DNA from: Thermococcus sp.
GTDB lineage: Archaea; Methanobacteriota_B; Thermococci; Thermococcales; Thermococcaceae
Assembly (NCBI RefSeq): GCF_026988555.1
Contig: NZ_JALSLB010000065.1
Location: forward strand, 1-32,172
DNA: 32,172 nt
Direction of reading: 5' to 3'
Positions 1 through 7,306 of this stretch are shown one piece after another (within the stretch, counting starts at the first letter, position 1; each line of letters starts with the position of its first letter). The notes below the pieces were generated by a model. That model did not search any database. It saw nothing but the letters and a program-made list of their open reading frames with translations, and was not told the origin of the DNA. The position numbers were made by a program, and so were the translations under genes.

Positions 1-135
1 ACGTACATTGACACGTTTGCTGGTCATTCATACCTAATTGAGGCAAAGTTTGGCGAGCTGGACTACTCAGTTTCGGATGTGATAACGGTTATTTCTTATA
101 ATGAAGATGAAACAAATGCAATAGTTGGGGGATGA
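1..135 (+). CDS. C-terminal fragment of an unidentified protein
   Basis: Frame 1 is open from the first base to a TGA at 133-135 and encodes the last 44 residues of a protein whose start lies outside the window. The fragment (beginning TYIDTFAGHSYLIEAKFG) is mildly acidic, has no cysteine or membrane segment, and ends in IVGG. I do not recognise the family. The following gene starts about 155 bases later with its own TATA-like sequence, so this gene probably ends its transcription unit. Confidence 0.55.
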   Translation, partial: TYIDTFAGHSYLIEAKFGELDYSVSDVITVISYNEDETNAIVGG

Positions 136-290
136 CAGCAATGGATAAATGAAAGACGCCAAGAATAACAAGCTAAAACTTGACGATGGAGAAGATACCA
201 GGGATCGGGATGGGAATAATTGCCGTTCTAAACCTGGAACATCAGCGTCCAGCAACCCTTTTTAACCCTGACTCCCAACCATCAACGGTG

Positions 291-563
291 ATGGAAGTGA
301 GGATTACCGTTAGGTACTTCGCCCGGTACCGCTCGCTCGTTGGCAAGGATGAAGAGGAGCTTGAGGTTCCCAGGGGGATTACGGTGGGAGAGCTGGTTGA
401 GCTCCTGAAGAAGAGACATTCCGTTCTGAGAAACGAGGTCTTCGCCGAGGAGGACGACCTCGCGGATGTGCATGTTTCGAAGAACGGCCGCTACGTGGGC
501 TTTGATGATGTTCTCAGGGAGGGGGACAAGGTTGCCATATTTCCCCCGGTGAGCGGTGGTTGA
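291..563 (+). CDS. moaD: MoaD/ThiS-family sulfur carrier protein
   Basis: A 90-residue ubiquitin-like sulfur carrier, the usual length for MoaD. As a thiocarboxylate on its C-terminal glycine it would supply sulfur to MoaE in molybdopterin (tungstopterin) synthase. The protein opens with MEVRITVRYFARYR, a typical MoaD first strand, and ends in the diagnostic GG (PPVSGG) that is adenylated by a MoeB-type enzyme. I chose the ATG at 291 because it follows a GGTG site and gives the family length; the frame is open further upstream to 180, but that part has no similarity to MoaD. A TATA-like CTTTTTAACC lies near 258-267. The stop overlaps the beginning of the MoeB-like gene, so the carrier and its activator are probably cotranslated. 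Tungsten-pterin enzymes are standard in Thermococcales, which explains the need for it. Confidence 0.88.
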   Translation: MEVRITVRYFARYRSLVGKDEEELEVPRGITVGELVELLKKRHSVLRNEVFAEEDDLADVHVSKNGRYVGFDDVLREGDKVAIFPPVSGG

Positions 564-564
564 G

Positions 565-1263
565 ATGCTGGGCGGGAGGGAACTTGAAAGGTATGACCGG
601 CAGATACTGATCTTTGGAAGGGATGGGCAGGAGAAGCTGAAGAACTCCAAGGTCGCCGTTGTGGGTGTGGGAGGTATCGGCAGCCCTGCCGCGTACTATC
701 TGGCCGCCGCCGGCGTTGGCACGCTCCTCCTCGTGGACAACCAGAAACCCGAACTCAGCAACCTCAACAGGCAGCTTCTTCATTGGGAGGAGGACGTCGG
801 GAAAATCTCGAAGGCTGAATCGGCCCGCTGGAAGCTCGAGCGATTCAACAGCGATATCGTTGTGGAGACCTTCGCCGGGGAGCTCAACGTGGACAACATC
901 GAGGAGGTGCTCGAGGGGGTCGATGTGATAGTTGACTGCCTGGACAACTTTAAAACGCGCTACCTCCTTGATGATTACGCCCACCAAAAGATGGTTCCGC
1001 TGGTTCACGGTGCGGTTGAGGGTACTTTCGGTCAGGTCACCACGATAGTCCCCAGAATCACGAAGAGCCTCAGGGAAATATTCCCCGACATGAAAGAAAC
1101 TGGGGATGGCTTCCCCGTGCTTGGGGCAACCGCCGGGGTTGTGGGTTCCCTTCAAGCCATGGAGGTTATAAAGCTCTTGACTGGACTGGGGGAGCCCCTT
1201 CTGAACAAGCTTCTTCTCATTGACTTGGCATTTAACACCTTTGAGGTCGTGGAGCTCCGTTAG
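565..1263 (+). CDS. moeB: MoeB/ThiF-family adenylyltransferase (E1-like)
   Basis: A 232-residue E1-like enzyme expected to adenylate the C-terminal glycine of the adjacent MoaD-like protein using ATP. The nucleotide site is clear: GVGGIG at residues 34-39, an acidic residue after the next strand (LLLVDN, about 55-59), the N-R-Q motif near 68-70 and the DVGK lysine near 80; DCLDNFKTR follows in the second half. E. coli MoeB has two CxxC pairs that bind structural zinc. Here those places read SLREIFP and FPVLGATAG, and the only cysteine is the one in DCLDN. Either the fold is stabilised without zinc or the enzyme has another partner range, for example several sulfur carriers. The ATG at 565 follows a GGTGG site; a GTG at 556 overlapping the moaD stop is the alternative. 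The end overlaps the convergent lipoprotein gene by 3-4 bases. Confidence 0.85.
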   Translation: MLGGRELERYDRQILIFGRDGQEKLKNSKVAVVGVGGIGSPAAYYLAAAGVGTLLLVDNQKPELSNLNRQLLHWEEDVGKISKAESARWKLERFNSDIVVETFAGELNVDNIEEVLEGVDVIVDCLDNFKTRYLLDDYAHQKMVPLVHGAVEGTFGQVTTIVPRITKSLREIFPDMKETGDGFPVLGATAGVVGSLQAMEVIKLLTGLGEPLLNKLLLIDLAFNTFEVVELR

Positions 1264-2117
1264 GGTTTTTCCACTTCCCTCTTATGGTTGACCCCCGTTA
1301 CGTTTATTACCTCATCCCAGCTTCCTTCCTGGACTATCGTCATGTTGCCCATGGTGGGGTCACTCACTTCCGCCTCGGAGATAGCATCGTAAGAGATTCT
1401 CCCCCATTTAAGCTCCCCGTTAACAAAGTGCAGCTCCAGCAGGCCGTTGCTGACGTTGAGTTCGGCGCTGGGTGTTGGGGAGAAGTACGTTGCGGCCATC
1501 TTGAGCAGGTCGCTGGTATCTACCCTGTAAACGAGCGTCAGGCCGTTGTCTTCCTTCCTCCGAATGGGCGTTCTCTTTATGTACTTTCTCGCGAGGCTGA
1601 TGAGGTTGTAGTCCCAGACGAGGTCACCCATTGCGGAGTTGTTCACCTCCATCCAGCCGCTCAGAGTTTTCGTGTAGATCCTCCCGTTGATTATCCTGGT
1701 GTATGTCGTGCTCGATGTTCCGTCTGAGAGGCTCGTGGTCGTCGTGTTTATGATACCGTTCCTCCCCTGGAAATCGAGGTATGCCGCCTCCAGGATTCTG
1801 AGCTGGAGCTTGTCCGTCTGGGAGAAATTCCCCTGGGTAACCGTTACGTTGAGATCAAGGGTAACGTTGCTCGTGTACTCGACCTGGCGGACCCCCGAGA
1901 GCCATTCTTCCGGGCTAGGGGGGGAGGGTGTGGTTGTTGTCGTTGGACTGGTTTCCGTTGGTGATGACGTGGTTGTGGGGTGGGGCGAGGCGGTCTGAGG
2001 GGTGGTTCCCGGGGCGGTTCCGCTCGTGCTTGAGCTCCCCCCTCCCGGGGAGGAGATGCAGCCACCCATAACCGCCGCGAGCAGGATCACTACAAGTATC
2101 AGTGCATACCTTCTCAT
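1260..2117 (-). CDS. Secreted lipoprotein with Ser/Thr/Pro-rich linker
   Basis: A 285-residue surface lipoprotein of unknown function. The N-terminus has a lysine/arginine-poor but typical signal (MRRYALILVVILLAAVMGGC) whose last cysteine is a lipobox-type anchor. Residues about 22-65 are almost entirely Ser, Thr, Pro and Gly, as in archaeal stalk regions that are heavily O-glycosylated. The remaining 215 residues look like a beta-rich globular domain with several N-glycosylation sequons (NVT, NFS, NTT, NVS, NMT) and alternating hydrophobic strands, reminiscent of outer lipoproteins that bind lipids or peptides, but I cannot assign a family. The start at 2117 was chosen over 2144 because a GGTGA site precedes it and the signal then begins MRR. 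It converges on the moeB-like gene, so it is transcribed separately. Confidence 0.8.
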   Translation of the reverse strand: MRRYALILVVILLAAVMGGCISSPGGGSSSTSGTAPGTTPQTASPHPTTTSSPTETSPTTTTTPSPPSPEEWLSGVRQVEYTSNVTLDLNVTVTQGNFSQTDKLQLRILEAAYLDFQGRNGIINTTTTSLSDGTSSTTYTRIINGRIYTKTLSGWMEVNNSAMGDLVWDYNLISLARKYIKRTPIRRKEDNGLTLVYRVDTSDLLKMAATYFSPTPSAELNVSNGLLELHFVNGELKWGRISYDAISEAEVSDPTMGNMTIVQEGSWDEVINVTGVNHKREVEKP

Positions 2118-2216
2118 TTTTTCACCTCTACTGAGTGGACCCAACGGGACTTAAAACTTTCGTGGAGGCCGGCAAAGTTTAATTGTCGGAACGCGCAATA
2201 TTGATCGGTGAAGGTG

Positions 2217-2645
2217 ATGAAGGTCCGGTTGACGAGGGAGCGCTTTGACCTGATGGAGGCGCTGGAGCTGATAGCTGTGCCCCAAGCGGGTGGATACGTT
2301 TTCTTCCTTGGGAGGGTCCGCAGTGAGGGCCACGGGAGGAAGGTTCTGAAGCTCGTGTACGAGGCTTACCCTGAGATGGCGGAGCTGGAAATGATCAGAA
2401 TAAGGGAAGAGGCCCTCAAACGCTTTTCCATCCTGGACATGGTGATCTGGCATCGCTACGGGGAACTTCCCGTTGGTGAGGATACGATACTCATCGTTGC
2501 CTCCGCCAGACATCGGCGGGATGCTTTTGCTGCGTGTGAATGGGCAATAGACGAGGTCAAGCGCCGCGTTCCTGTGTGGAAGCGTGAATTTACGGATGAG
2601 GGCGTGTTCTGGATAGAGGGCGAGCGGGCAATTCCCGAAAAGTGA
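2217..2645 (+). CDS. moaE: Molybdopterin synthase catalytic subunit MoaE
   Basis: A 142-residue protein matching MoaE, the large subunit that transfers two sulfurs from MoaD thiocarboxylate to precursor Z (cPMP) to form the dithiolene of molybdopterin or tungstopterin. Recognisable family segments are GGYVFFLGRVRSEGHGRKV near residues 28-46, YEAYPEMAELEM, HRYGELPVGED, the ASARHRRDAF segment, and the lysine-containing PVWKREF near the C-terminus that corresponds to the active-site lysine region of E. coli MoaE. The ATG at 2217 follows a GGTGA; an in-frame GTG at 2208 is less likely. The moaD- and moeB-like genes lie just upstream on the same strand, with only the oppositely oriented lipoprotein gene between them, so these are likely functional partners but not one operon. 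Confidence 0.92.
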   Translation: MKVRLTRERFDLMEALELIAVPQAGGYVFFLGRVRSEGHGRKVLKLVYEAYPEMAELEMIRIREEALKRFSILDMVIWHRYGELPVGEDTILIVASARHRRDAFAACEWAIDEVKRRVPVWKREFTDEGVFWIEGERAIPEK

Positions 2646-2663
2646 ACACTTATGTTCTCTCCA

Positions 2664-2669
2664 TTTTTT
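2664..2669 (+). terminator. T-rich terminator after moaE
   Basis: Six T residues directly after a short spacer behind the moaE stop codon, the usual form of an archaeal intrinsic terminator. The tract also forms the outer end of the inverted repeat that follows. Confidence 0.35.
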
Positions 2670-2696
2670 GCGAACTATTTAAAATAGTGTGCAAAA
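2666..2696. promoter_or_regulatory. 31-bp inverted repeat upstream of SPASM gene
   Basis: TTTTGC at 2666-2671 and ACTATTT at 2674-2680 pair with AAATAGT at 2682-2688 and GCAAAA at 2691-2696 around a central A. Only two positions per arm fail to match. It lies 15 bases upstream of a TATA box at 2712-2720, the place where an archaeal activator would bind, or it may serve as a hairpin at the end of the moaE transcript. The tandem Lrp-type regulator encoded at 3673-4596 is the obvious candidate ligand, which is inference from position. Confidence 0.5.
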
Positions 2697-2711
2697 TCGG
2701 AATAGAAAAAG

Positions 2712-2720
2712 TATATATAT
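2712..2720 (+). promoter_or_regulatory. TATA box for the SPASM-domain gene
   Basis: TATATATAT preceded by a purine-rich AGAAAAAG that could act as a BRE. Initiation about 25 bases downstream would give a leader of roughly 10 bases before the ATG at 2752, which supports that start over the upstream ATG at 2689. Confidence 0.6.
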
Positions 2721-2751
2721 GATCGGCCCCGTATTCCTCTCGGTGGTCTCA

Positions 2752-3684
2752 ATGGAAGAGGTAGTGTACGGTGCTGGTGGGGTCGTTGAGGGGACCTCTC
2801 ATCCTCACATAGTTTCGGTTTCTAAGCCTCCCTGGAGCAACAGGGAGCACTATGGAAGGTTGGAACGGTTGATAGTCCAACTGGGGGCTGGAAAAGGAAG
2901 ATTCTCAGAAGCTACCGGTATTCCCCGCTCCATTGGATGCATAGGGAACAACCGGTTCGTCCTGCACAGGGAGCCAATGAGCGTGGAGCGCCTCCGAGAG
3001 CTACTGTTTGAGTTCTCCCATCTCCGCGGAAGGGAGCTGTGGCTGACGAACTACGACAACGTTGAGTACCTGATGGCGATGGCTTCCTACGCACTTGAAC
3101 TGGAGATTCCCGCCGTTTACGCGGTTCTGCGTCTGGAAGACATCTATAAAGTTCGCCCCATCGGGGGGGTGCGTTTTATAGTGGAGTTTGAGTACTCACC
3201 CGAGAGATTTGAAGAGATCGAACGCATAGACTGGCTCTACGGGGCCCTCATCCTGGCCACGGCTTCTCAATACGAGGAGATACGCAACCTCCGGACGACG
3301 TTTCAGGGGGAGGTGTACGTGGACGTTCTGTACCCCGGATCCCTTAGAAAGGTCGATTTCAACCTGATTGAGCTTAGAAGAACACTGAACCTCAGCAATG
3401 AGACGTATCACGACTGCCTTGCCGGAACTGTGGCACTTACGGCGGACGGCTACTTCCTGCCCTGTCCCCTTCTGAGGAACTACATAGTTGCCGATGCGAA
3501 GGAAGAGAGTTTAAAACGGGCCCTGCGGAAAAAACGCCTTAAATCCTTCTGGAAGCTTACGAGGGACAGCCTCAATGAGTGCAAAACATGCCCATTCAAG
3601 TACCTCTGCCACGACTGCCGTGCCCTTGAGTACCAAGCGACGGGGGACATCCACGGCGTTGAGTACTGTCAGCTAGAACTCTAA
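2752..3684 (+). CDS. SPASM-domain protein lacking the radical SAM cysteine motif
   Basis: A 310-residue protein with a C-terminal SPASM-type iron-sulfur domain. Seven cysteines fit the SPASM pattern: C near 222, then C near 237 in DGYFLPC, then C-x2-C-x5-C-x2-C at about 278-290 (CKTCPFKYLCHDC) and a last C near 305 (EYC). SPASM domains normally follow a radical SAM barrel and bind two auxiliary 4Fe-4S clusters in peptide- or protein-modifying enzymes. The N-terminal 220 residues resemble a barrel in length and strand/helix rhythm, but no CxxxCxxC is present and only one cysteine (near 63, SIGCIGNN) occurs there. It therefore cannot cleave SAM in the usual way; it may be a degenerate partner subunit or a cluster-bearing scaffold. 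The start follows a GGTGG site and the TATA box. The 3' end overlaps the convergent regulator gene by 12 bases. Confidence 0.7.
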   Translation: MEEVVYGAGGVVEGTSHPHIVSVSKPPWSNREHYGRLERLIVQLGAGKGRFSEATGIPRSIGCIGNNRFVLHREPMSVERLRELLFEFSHLRGRELWLTNYDNVEYLMAMASYALELEIPAVYAVLRLEDIYKVRPIGGVRFIVEFEYSPERFEEIERIDWLYGALILATASQYEEIRNLRTTFQGEVYVDVLYPGSLRKVDFNLIELRRTLNLSNETYHDCLAGTVALTADGYFLPCPLLRNYIVADAKEESLKRALRKKRLKSFWKLTRDSLNECKTCPFKYLCHDCRALEYQATGDIHGVEYCQLEL

Positions 3685-4596
3685 TATCGAACGGTAGCCC
3701 TTTCCATCTTTTCTGACCATGTCCGTGTACCTCCTCATTCCCTTCTTGGTGTTGATCTCGTTGAAGGCCGGGGTGAAGTACTGTATGAGAAGCTTTTCAA
3801 CGTAGTTGCTGAACTCCAGTATCTTCGTGCCCAGGTCCTCGCTCGACGAAAAATACCATTCTATGAAGTACCCGTAGCCCAGCAGAACACCGATGTTTAT
3901 CTCGTAGTCATTGAATCTCTCCAGCACTCGGTCATTGAGTCCTTTCGAGATTCCTATGACCCCCCTGTCATGTATGTTCATGTCCAGGTTCGCGTCGAAT
4001 CCTTTGAGTATGCCCTCCTCCCTCAGCCGGTTTATCATGTACTTGACCGTTGGCCTGCTCTTTCCGAGCCTTCTCGCGACCTCCGTCATGGGGGTTCTCG
4101 CGTCAACCTTAAGCATGTCCATCAAACGGGCGTAATCGTGACTCAGGTCCCACTCCCCAAACGTTTCTTTCTTTGGGTTAGGGTAGCCTCTGACCCTGTA
4201 GTATTCGTAATCGTTCGAATACCTTGACAGGAGTTCATCAACCCTGTCCAGTTGGTCCACGGGGACTGAGATTATCATGGTTAGCCCGTTCTTAAAACCG
4301 AATGCTGGGTTTGAGTAAGCCACAAACGGGTTGGCCGCGAGTCTGTAGTTCACCTCCACCAGCTTCTCCCTGGGAATGCTCAGGAATGCGAGCACGCTGT
4401 CGAGGCCGATCCGCCTTATGTTGTAGAGGGCGTTGACCTGCACCTGCTTGCCGACCCCGTAGTACTTGTCGTAAAGTCGCTTGAGCTTGTAGTAATCAAC
4501 GTTTTCTTCCTTGGATATCCTCCTGAGGCTATCCAGGGGGTGTTTCTGCAGGAGTTCCACGAGAAATTCAAGCTCTTTCACAGATGGTTCTCCCAT
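3673..4596 (-). CDS. Tandem Lrp/AsnC-like transcription regulator (two HTH modules)
   Basis: A 307-residue DNA-binding protein that appears to be a fusion of two Lrp-like units. The first unit (residues about 1-135) has a helical start that resembles a divergent winged helix, followed by an alpha/beta region like a RAM ligand-binding domain. The second (about 150-307) has an unmistakable Lrp-type HTH, with ARTPMTEVARRLGKSRPTVK as the helix-turn-helix and REEGILKGF as the wing, then a second alpha/beta region. Ordinary Lrp proteins are about 150 residues, so this is double length. It ends inside the last codons of the SPASM gene on the other strand (12-base overlap), suggesting a functional pair. 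A GGTGA site precedes the ATG. The effector is unknown. Confidence 0.7.
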   Translation of the reverse strand: MGEPSVKELEFLVELLQKHPLDSLRRISKEENVDYYKLKRLYDKYYGVGKQVQVNALYNIRRIGLDSVLAFLSIPREKLVEVNYRLAANPFVAYSNPAFGFKNGLTMIISVPVDQLDRVDELLSRYSNDYEYYRVRGYPNPKKETFGEWDLSHDYARLMDMLKVDARTPMTEVARRLGKSRPTVKYMINRLREEGILKGFDANLDMNIHDRGVIGISKGLNDRVLERFNDYEINIGVLLGYGYFIEWYFSSSEDLGTKILEFSNYVEKLLIQYFTPAFNEINTKKGMRRYTDMVRKDGKGYRSILEF

Positions 4597-4663
4597 TTTA
4601 ACTCACCTGAGTCTGCGGGAAAAGGTTATATCTGTTGCGGTATTAAATTTTCCGGTGGTGGCA

Positions 4664-5152
4664 ATGGTGAAGATCGAGGTCGTTGATGTTGATAAACCGG
4701 AGGGCGTTGAGGCTGTCATCGGTCAGGGAAACTTCTCCGTGTTCACCGTGGACGACCTTGCCAAGACCCTTCTGACCGCAGTCCCCGGCATAAAGTTCGG
4801 TGTGGCTATGAACGAGGCCAAACCCCAGCTGACGAGGTTCACCGGAAACGACGCTGAGCTTGAAGGGCTGGCGGCAAAGAACGCACTTAAGATAGGCGCG
4901 GGTCATGTCTTTGTAATCCTCATGAAAAACGCCTTCCCGATCAACGTTCTGAACGCGATTAAGGCGCACCCTGCGGTGGTCATGGTTTACGGGGCCAGTG
5001 AGAACCCCCTGCAGGTGATAGTTGCCGAGACTGAACTTGGCAGGAGCGTCCTTGGAATCGTCGATGGCAAGGCCGCGAAGAATGTGGAGACCGAGGAACA
5101 GAGGAGGGAGCGCAGGGAGCTGGTTGAAAGAATAGGCTACAGGATAGACTGA
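4664..5152 (+). CDS. Adenosine-specific kinase family protein (COG1839)
   Basis: A 162-residue soluble protein of the small conserved family once called DUF355 and annotated adenosine-specific kinase on the strength of structural work on an archaeal member. Recognisable family segments are [59 protein letters not shown] and the C-terminal [13 protein letters not shown]. It would phosphorylate adenosine or a related nucleoside, though the physiological reaction is not firmly established. The ATG at 4664 follows GGTGGTGG, and a TATA-like GGTTATAT lies at 4624-4631. It is divergent from the tandem Lrp regulator across a 67-base gap, so both promoters share that space. The much longer open frame starting at 4511 only reads through the regulator gene on the opposite strand. 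Confidence 0.8.
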   Translation: MVKIEVVDVDKPEGVEAVIGQGNFSVFTVDDLAKTLLTAVPGIKFGVAMNEAKPQLTRFTGNDAELEGLAAKNALKIGAGHVFVILMKNAFPINVLNAIKAHPAVVMVYGASENPLQVIVAETELGRSVLGIVDGKAAKNVETEEQRRERRELVERIGYRID

Positions 5153-5199
5153 GGCGACAACCTTTTATCTTCTCCTCTCCTCTTTCCTTCGGTGGTTTC

Positions 5200-5754
5200 A
5201 TGAGGCTTGCGTTCATAACTTCTAACCCTGGTAAGGTGGAGGAGGCGAGGAAGTACTTTAGGTCCTTGGGAATCAAGGTTTATCAGCTCAGGGTGGACTA
5301 TCCTGAGATACAGGCGGACACCCTTGAAGAGGTCGCAGAGTACGGTGTCCGATGGCTGGCCGAACGCATTGATGGACGCTTCTTCCTCGATGATTCCGGG
5401 CTTTTTATCGAGGCCCTTTGGGGCTTCCCTGGGGTCTACTCGGCCTACGTTTACAAAACCCTCGGTATCGATGGAATACTCAAGTTGCTGGATGGGCTTG
5501 CCGACAGGAGGGCGCACTTCGAGAGCGTGGTGGCTTACTGGGACGGGGAACTCCACCTCTTCTCCGGCAGGGTCGATGGCGAGATAACCACGGAGAGGCA
5601 CGGAAGCGGCGGCTTCGGCTTCGATCCGGTGTTCAAACCGACGGGCTTTGAGAGGACTTTCGCCGAAATGACAACCGAGGAGAAGAACAAGATATCTCAC
5701 CGCGGGCAGGCCTTAAAGGCCTTCTCAGAGTGGCTAAAGGAAAACCTTAAATAA
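5200..5754 (+). CDS. rdgB: Non-canonical purine NTP pyrophosphatase (XTP/ITP), RdgB/HAM1 family
   Basis: A 184-residue housecleaning enzyme that hydrolyses dITP, ITP and XTP to the monophosphate and pyrophosphate, keeping deaminated purines out of nucleic acids. The N-terminal phosphate-binding motif [12 protein letters not shown] (residues 5-16), the acidic metal site [12 protein letters not shown] near 62-73, and the specificity region [11 protein letters not shown] near 135-146 followed by [10 protein letters not shown] are all intact. Length and motifs match archaeal HAM1 proteins. The ATG follows GGTGG with about 5 bases spacing. It follows the COG1839 gene at 47 bases in the same direction and both act on purine nucleosides or nucleotides, so they may share a transcript. 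Confidence 0.93.
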   Translation: MRLAFITSNPGKVEEARKYFRSLGIKVYQLRVDYPEIQADTLEEVAEYGVRWLAERIDGRFFLDDSGLFIEALWGFPGVYSAYVYKTLGIDGILKLLDGLADRRAHFESVVAYWDGELHLFSGRVDGEITTERHGSGGFGFDPVFKPTGFERTFAEMTTEEKNKISHRGQALKAFSEWLKENLK

Positions 5755-5809
5755 GGATAACCCTCAACACCCAACAGTCTAAGTTGTATAAATGACGAAG
5801 GGGGTCGCC

Positions 5810-6262
5810 ATGGGTTTCTCGCTTGATGGAACCGATATGCGGTTGCTGAGGGAGCTTAAGGAAAACGCAAGGGAGAACATAGCCTCATTGAGCAAGAAAC
5901 TGGGAATCCCGAGGACCACGGTTCACTACCGCATCAAGAAGCTTGTTGATGAGGGTATAATAGAGAAGTTCACCGTGAAGCCCAACTACAAAAAGCTGGA
6001 TCTTGGAACCACGGCCTTCATCCTCGCCAGGTACGACCCCGAGTCCGGTCTGAACCAGCGCGAGGTGGCCCAGCGTATAGCGGCCCTTGGCGGCGTCTAT
6101 GAGGTTCACATCATAGCTGGCGAGTGGGATCTTCTTATAAAAGTCCGCGCCCCGAGCTCCGAGGAGGTTGGCAGGATAGTCGTTGACAGGCTCAGGGAAG
6201 TCAGGGGGATTGGTCAGACGGTTACGATGGTCTCCTTCGTCACTGTCAAGGAGGAGCTTTGA
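5810..6262 (+). CDS. Lrp/AsnC-family transcription regulator
   Basis: A 150-residue regulator of standard Lrp architecture. The N-terminal HTH reads LDGTDMRLLRELKENAREN followed by IASLSKKLGIPRTTVHYRIK as the recognition region and a wing DEGIIEKFTVK. Residues about 70-150 form the RAM ligand-binding domain (alpha-beta sandwich) with the typical GVYEVHIIAGEWDLLIKVRA segment. Such proteins usually assemble into octamers and respond to amino acids. I prefer the ATG at 5810, which gives the family length; an in-frame ATG at 5792 overlaps a TATA-like TTGTATAAA. The effector and targets cannot be inferred, but the radical SAM gene downstream is on the other strand and so is not cotranscribed. Confidence 0.82.
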   Translation: MGFSLDGTDMRLLRELKENARENIASLSKKLGIPRTTVHYRIKKLVDEGIIEKFTVKPNYKKLDLGTTAFILARYDPESGLNQREVAQRIAALGGVYEVHIIAGEWDLLIKVRAPSSEEVGRIVVDRLREVRGIGQTVTMVSFVTVKEEL

Positions 6263-6267
6263 ATTCA

Positions 6268-6332
6268 GGGGCGATGATCGGCGTTCTCCTTTCTGATCTT
6301 GTGATGATGCGAGGTTTGGTGAGCCCTGATAC
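6268..6332 (+). ncRNA. Probable archaeal C/D box guide sRNA
   Basis: The 73-base gap between two convergent genes contains the full set of C/D elements in order: C box GCGATGA at 6271-6277 (one deviation from RTGATGA), D' box CTGA at 6293-6296, a 4-base spacer, C' box GTGATGA at 6301-6307 (perfect), and D box CTGA at 6326-6329. Spacers of 15 and 18 bases would be the two guides, somewhat long for archaeal sRNAs, which usually have about 12. The guide 5' of D' ends in GTTCTCCTTT and that 5' of D ends in GGTGAGCC. Such RNAs direct 2'-O-methylation of rRNA or tRNA with fibrillarin, Nop5 and L7Ae. I could not match the targets. No promoter was identified; it may be read through from the Lrp gene. 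Confidence 0.5.
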
Positions 6333-6335
6333 CAC

Positions 6336-7172
6336 CTACATGACGCAGCACTCGTAGATTATCTCAACATCCCTTATAGTTTTCGCCCATTCAATAACTT
6401 TTCGCGGCGGGTTCGTCAGCCTGTCAACTCCCGCCAGAACCGCCCCCCTATCGAACTCAAGGCGCCATCTTCCAGTCGGCCGCATGCACCCTATACTCAG
6501 TTCACCCCCAAACCTCTCGCGGGCGTATTCAACGACCTTCAGGCTCTCCACGACGCTTGGCCTCGGGACGTTCTCCATTTCCGTCCCCCTCGTCGGGATG
6601 AGCACGTCAAGTACGAGGACGTCTATGGGATATCCTACCAGCATGTCAATGGCTTTGAACTCCCAGCCTATCCTCCCGAAGTCGAGACCTATCGTTATAT
6701 GGGGCGCAACCCTCACTCCAGCATCGGTGAGCAGGTCGAGGATTCTTAGGTAATCCCTCACGGTTCTGTCTATCCTGTACACGCGTTTTATCACGTCATC
6801 GTCGCCAACGAAGTCGAGGGAAACTGCGTCGACGTATTTAACCCACTTCAAATCACTCTCGTCTATGAATCCCACGTGGGCGTTGAGCTTCAGGTTCGTC
6901 CTTCTCTTTATCTCCTTTATCTCTCCGGCGTGGGAGTCGATGGGAACCTTGAGCCTGCCGTCCATCCCGCCACTGAGGAGACAGCCGAGGTAACCCTCTC
7001 TGGCGAGGTTCAGGCAGTAGTTCAGCAGGTCTCCCCGCTCAGGCTTCATCATGCTTTCAAGGTAATGCTTCCCACAGTGGGCGCAGTTGAGGGTGCAGTA
7101 GTTTCCGGTGAGTGATATTGAGGGGAACTTCGGCCCAGGTATGTAGATCTTCAGTTTCTGTCTTCCGGCCAT
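6336..7172 (-). CDS. Radical SAM protein, probable subunit of LipS-type lipoyl synthase
   Basis: A 278-residue radical SAM enzyme. The cluster motif CTLNCAHC (C-x3-C-x2-C) lies near residues 26-33, after ISLTGNY, and a GG-type SAM contact follows (LLSGGMDG). Further cysteines sit in GCLLSGG, SIGCMRPTGR and at the extreme C-terminus (ECCVM), enough to bind an auxiliary cluster. It belongs to the group previously described as uncharacterised biotin synthase homologs (COG1856). In T. kodakarensis a two-protein lipoyl synthase LipS1/LipS2 was shown, and as I recall one half (TK2109) lies a few genes from enolase, as here. The assignment thus rests on family and gene order rather than on a unique motif. 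The ATG at 7172 follows GGGGTGA; the GTG at 7181 sits inside that site. A TATA-like TTATAT lies about 90 bases upstream. Confidence 0.65.
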   Translation of the reverse strand: MAGRQKLKIYIPGPKFPSISLTGNYCTLNCAHCGKHYLESMMKPERGDLLNYCLNLAREGYLGCLLSGGMDGRLKVPIDSHAGEIKEIKRRTNLKLNAHVGFIDESDLKWVKYVDAVSLDFVGDDDVIKRVYRIDRTVRDYLRILDLLTDAGVRVAPHITIGLDFGRIGWEFKAIDMLVGYPIDVLVLDVLIPTRGTEMENVPRPSVVESLKVVEYARERFGGELSIGCMRPTGRWRLEFDRGAVLAGVDRLTNPPRKVIEWAKTIRDVEIIYECCVM

Positions 7173-7306
7173 TTCTTTCACCCCGTGCGGAGCTTGATGG
7201 GGGTTTCGTTCTGATCATCCCCGTTCGCAGCGCCTCTGAAGAAAAACTTGAAGTCGAGGATATAACGGTTTTGGGACAATTCCGTGGAAAAATGGAAATA
7301 GGGGGG

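Noticed and set aside
7200-7250. Second candidate C/D box RNA in the gap before the RND gene end
   Set aside because: CTGA appears twice, but there is no acceptable C or C' box at the required spacing.
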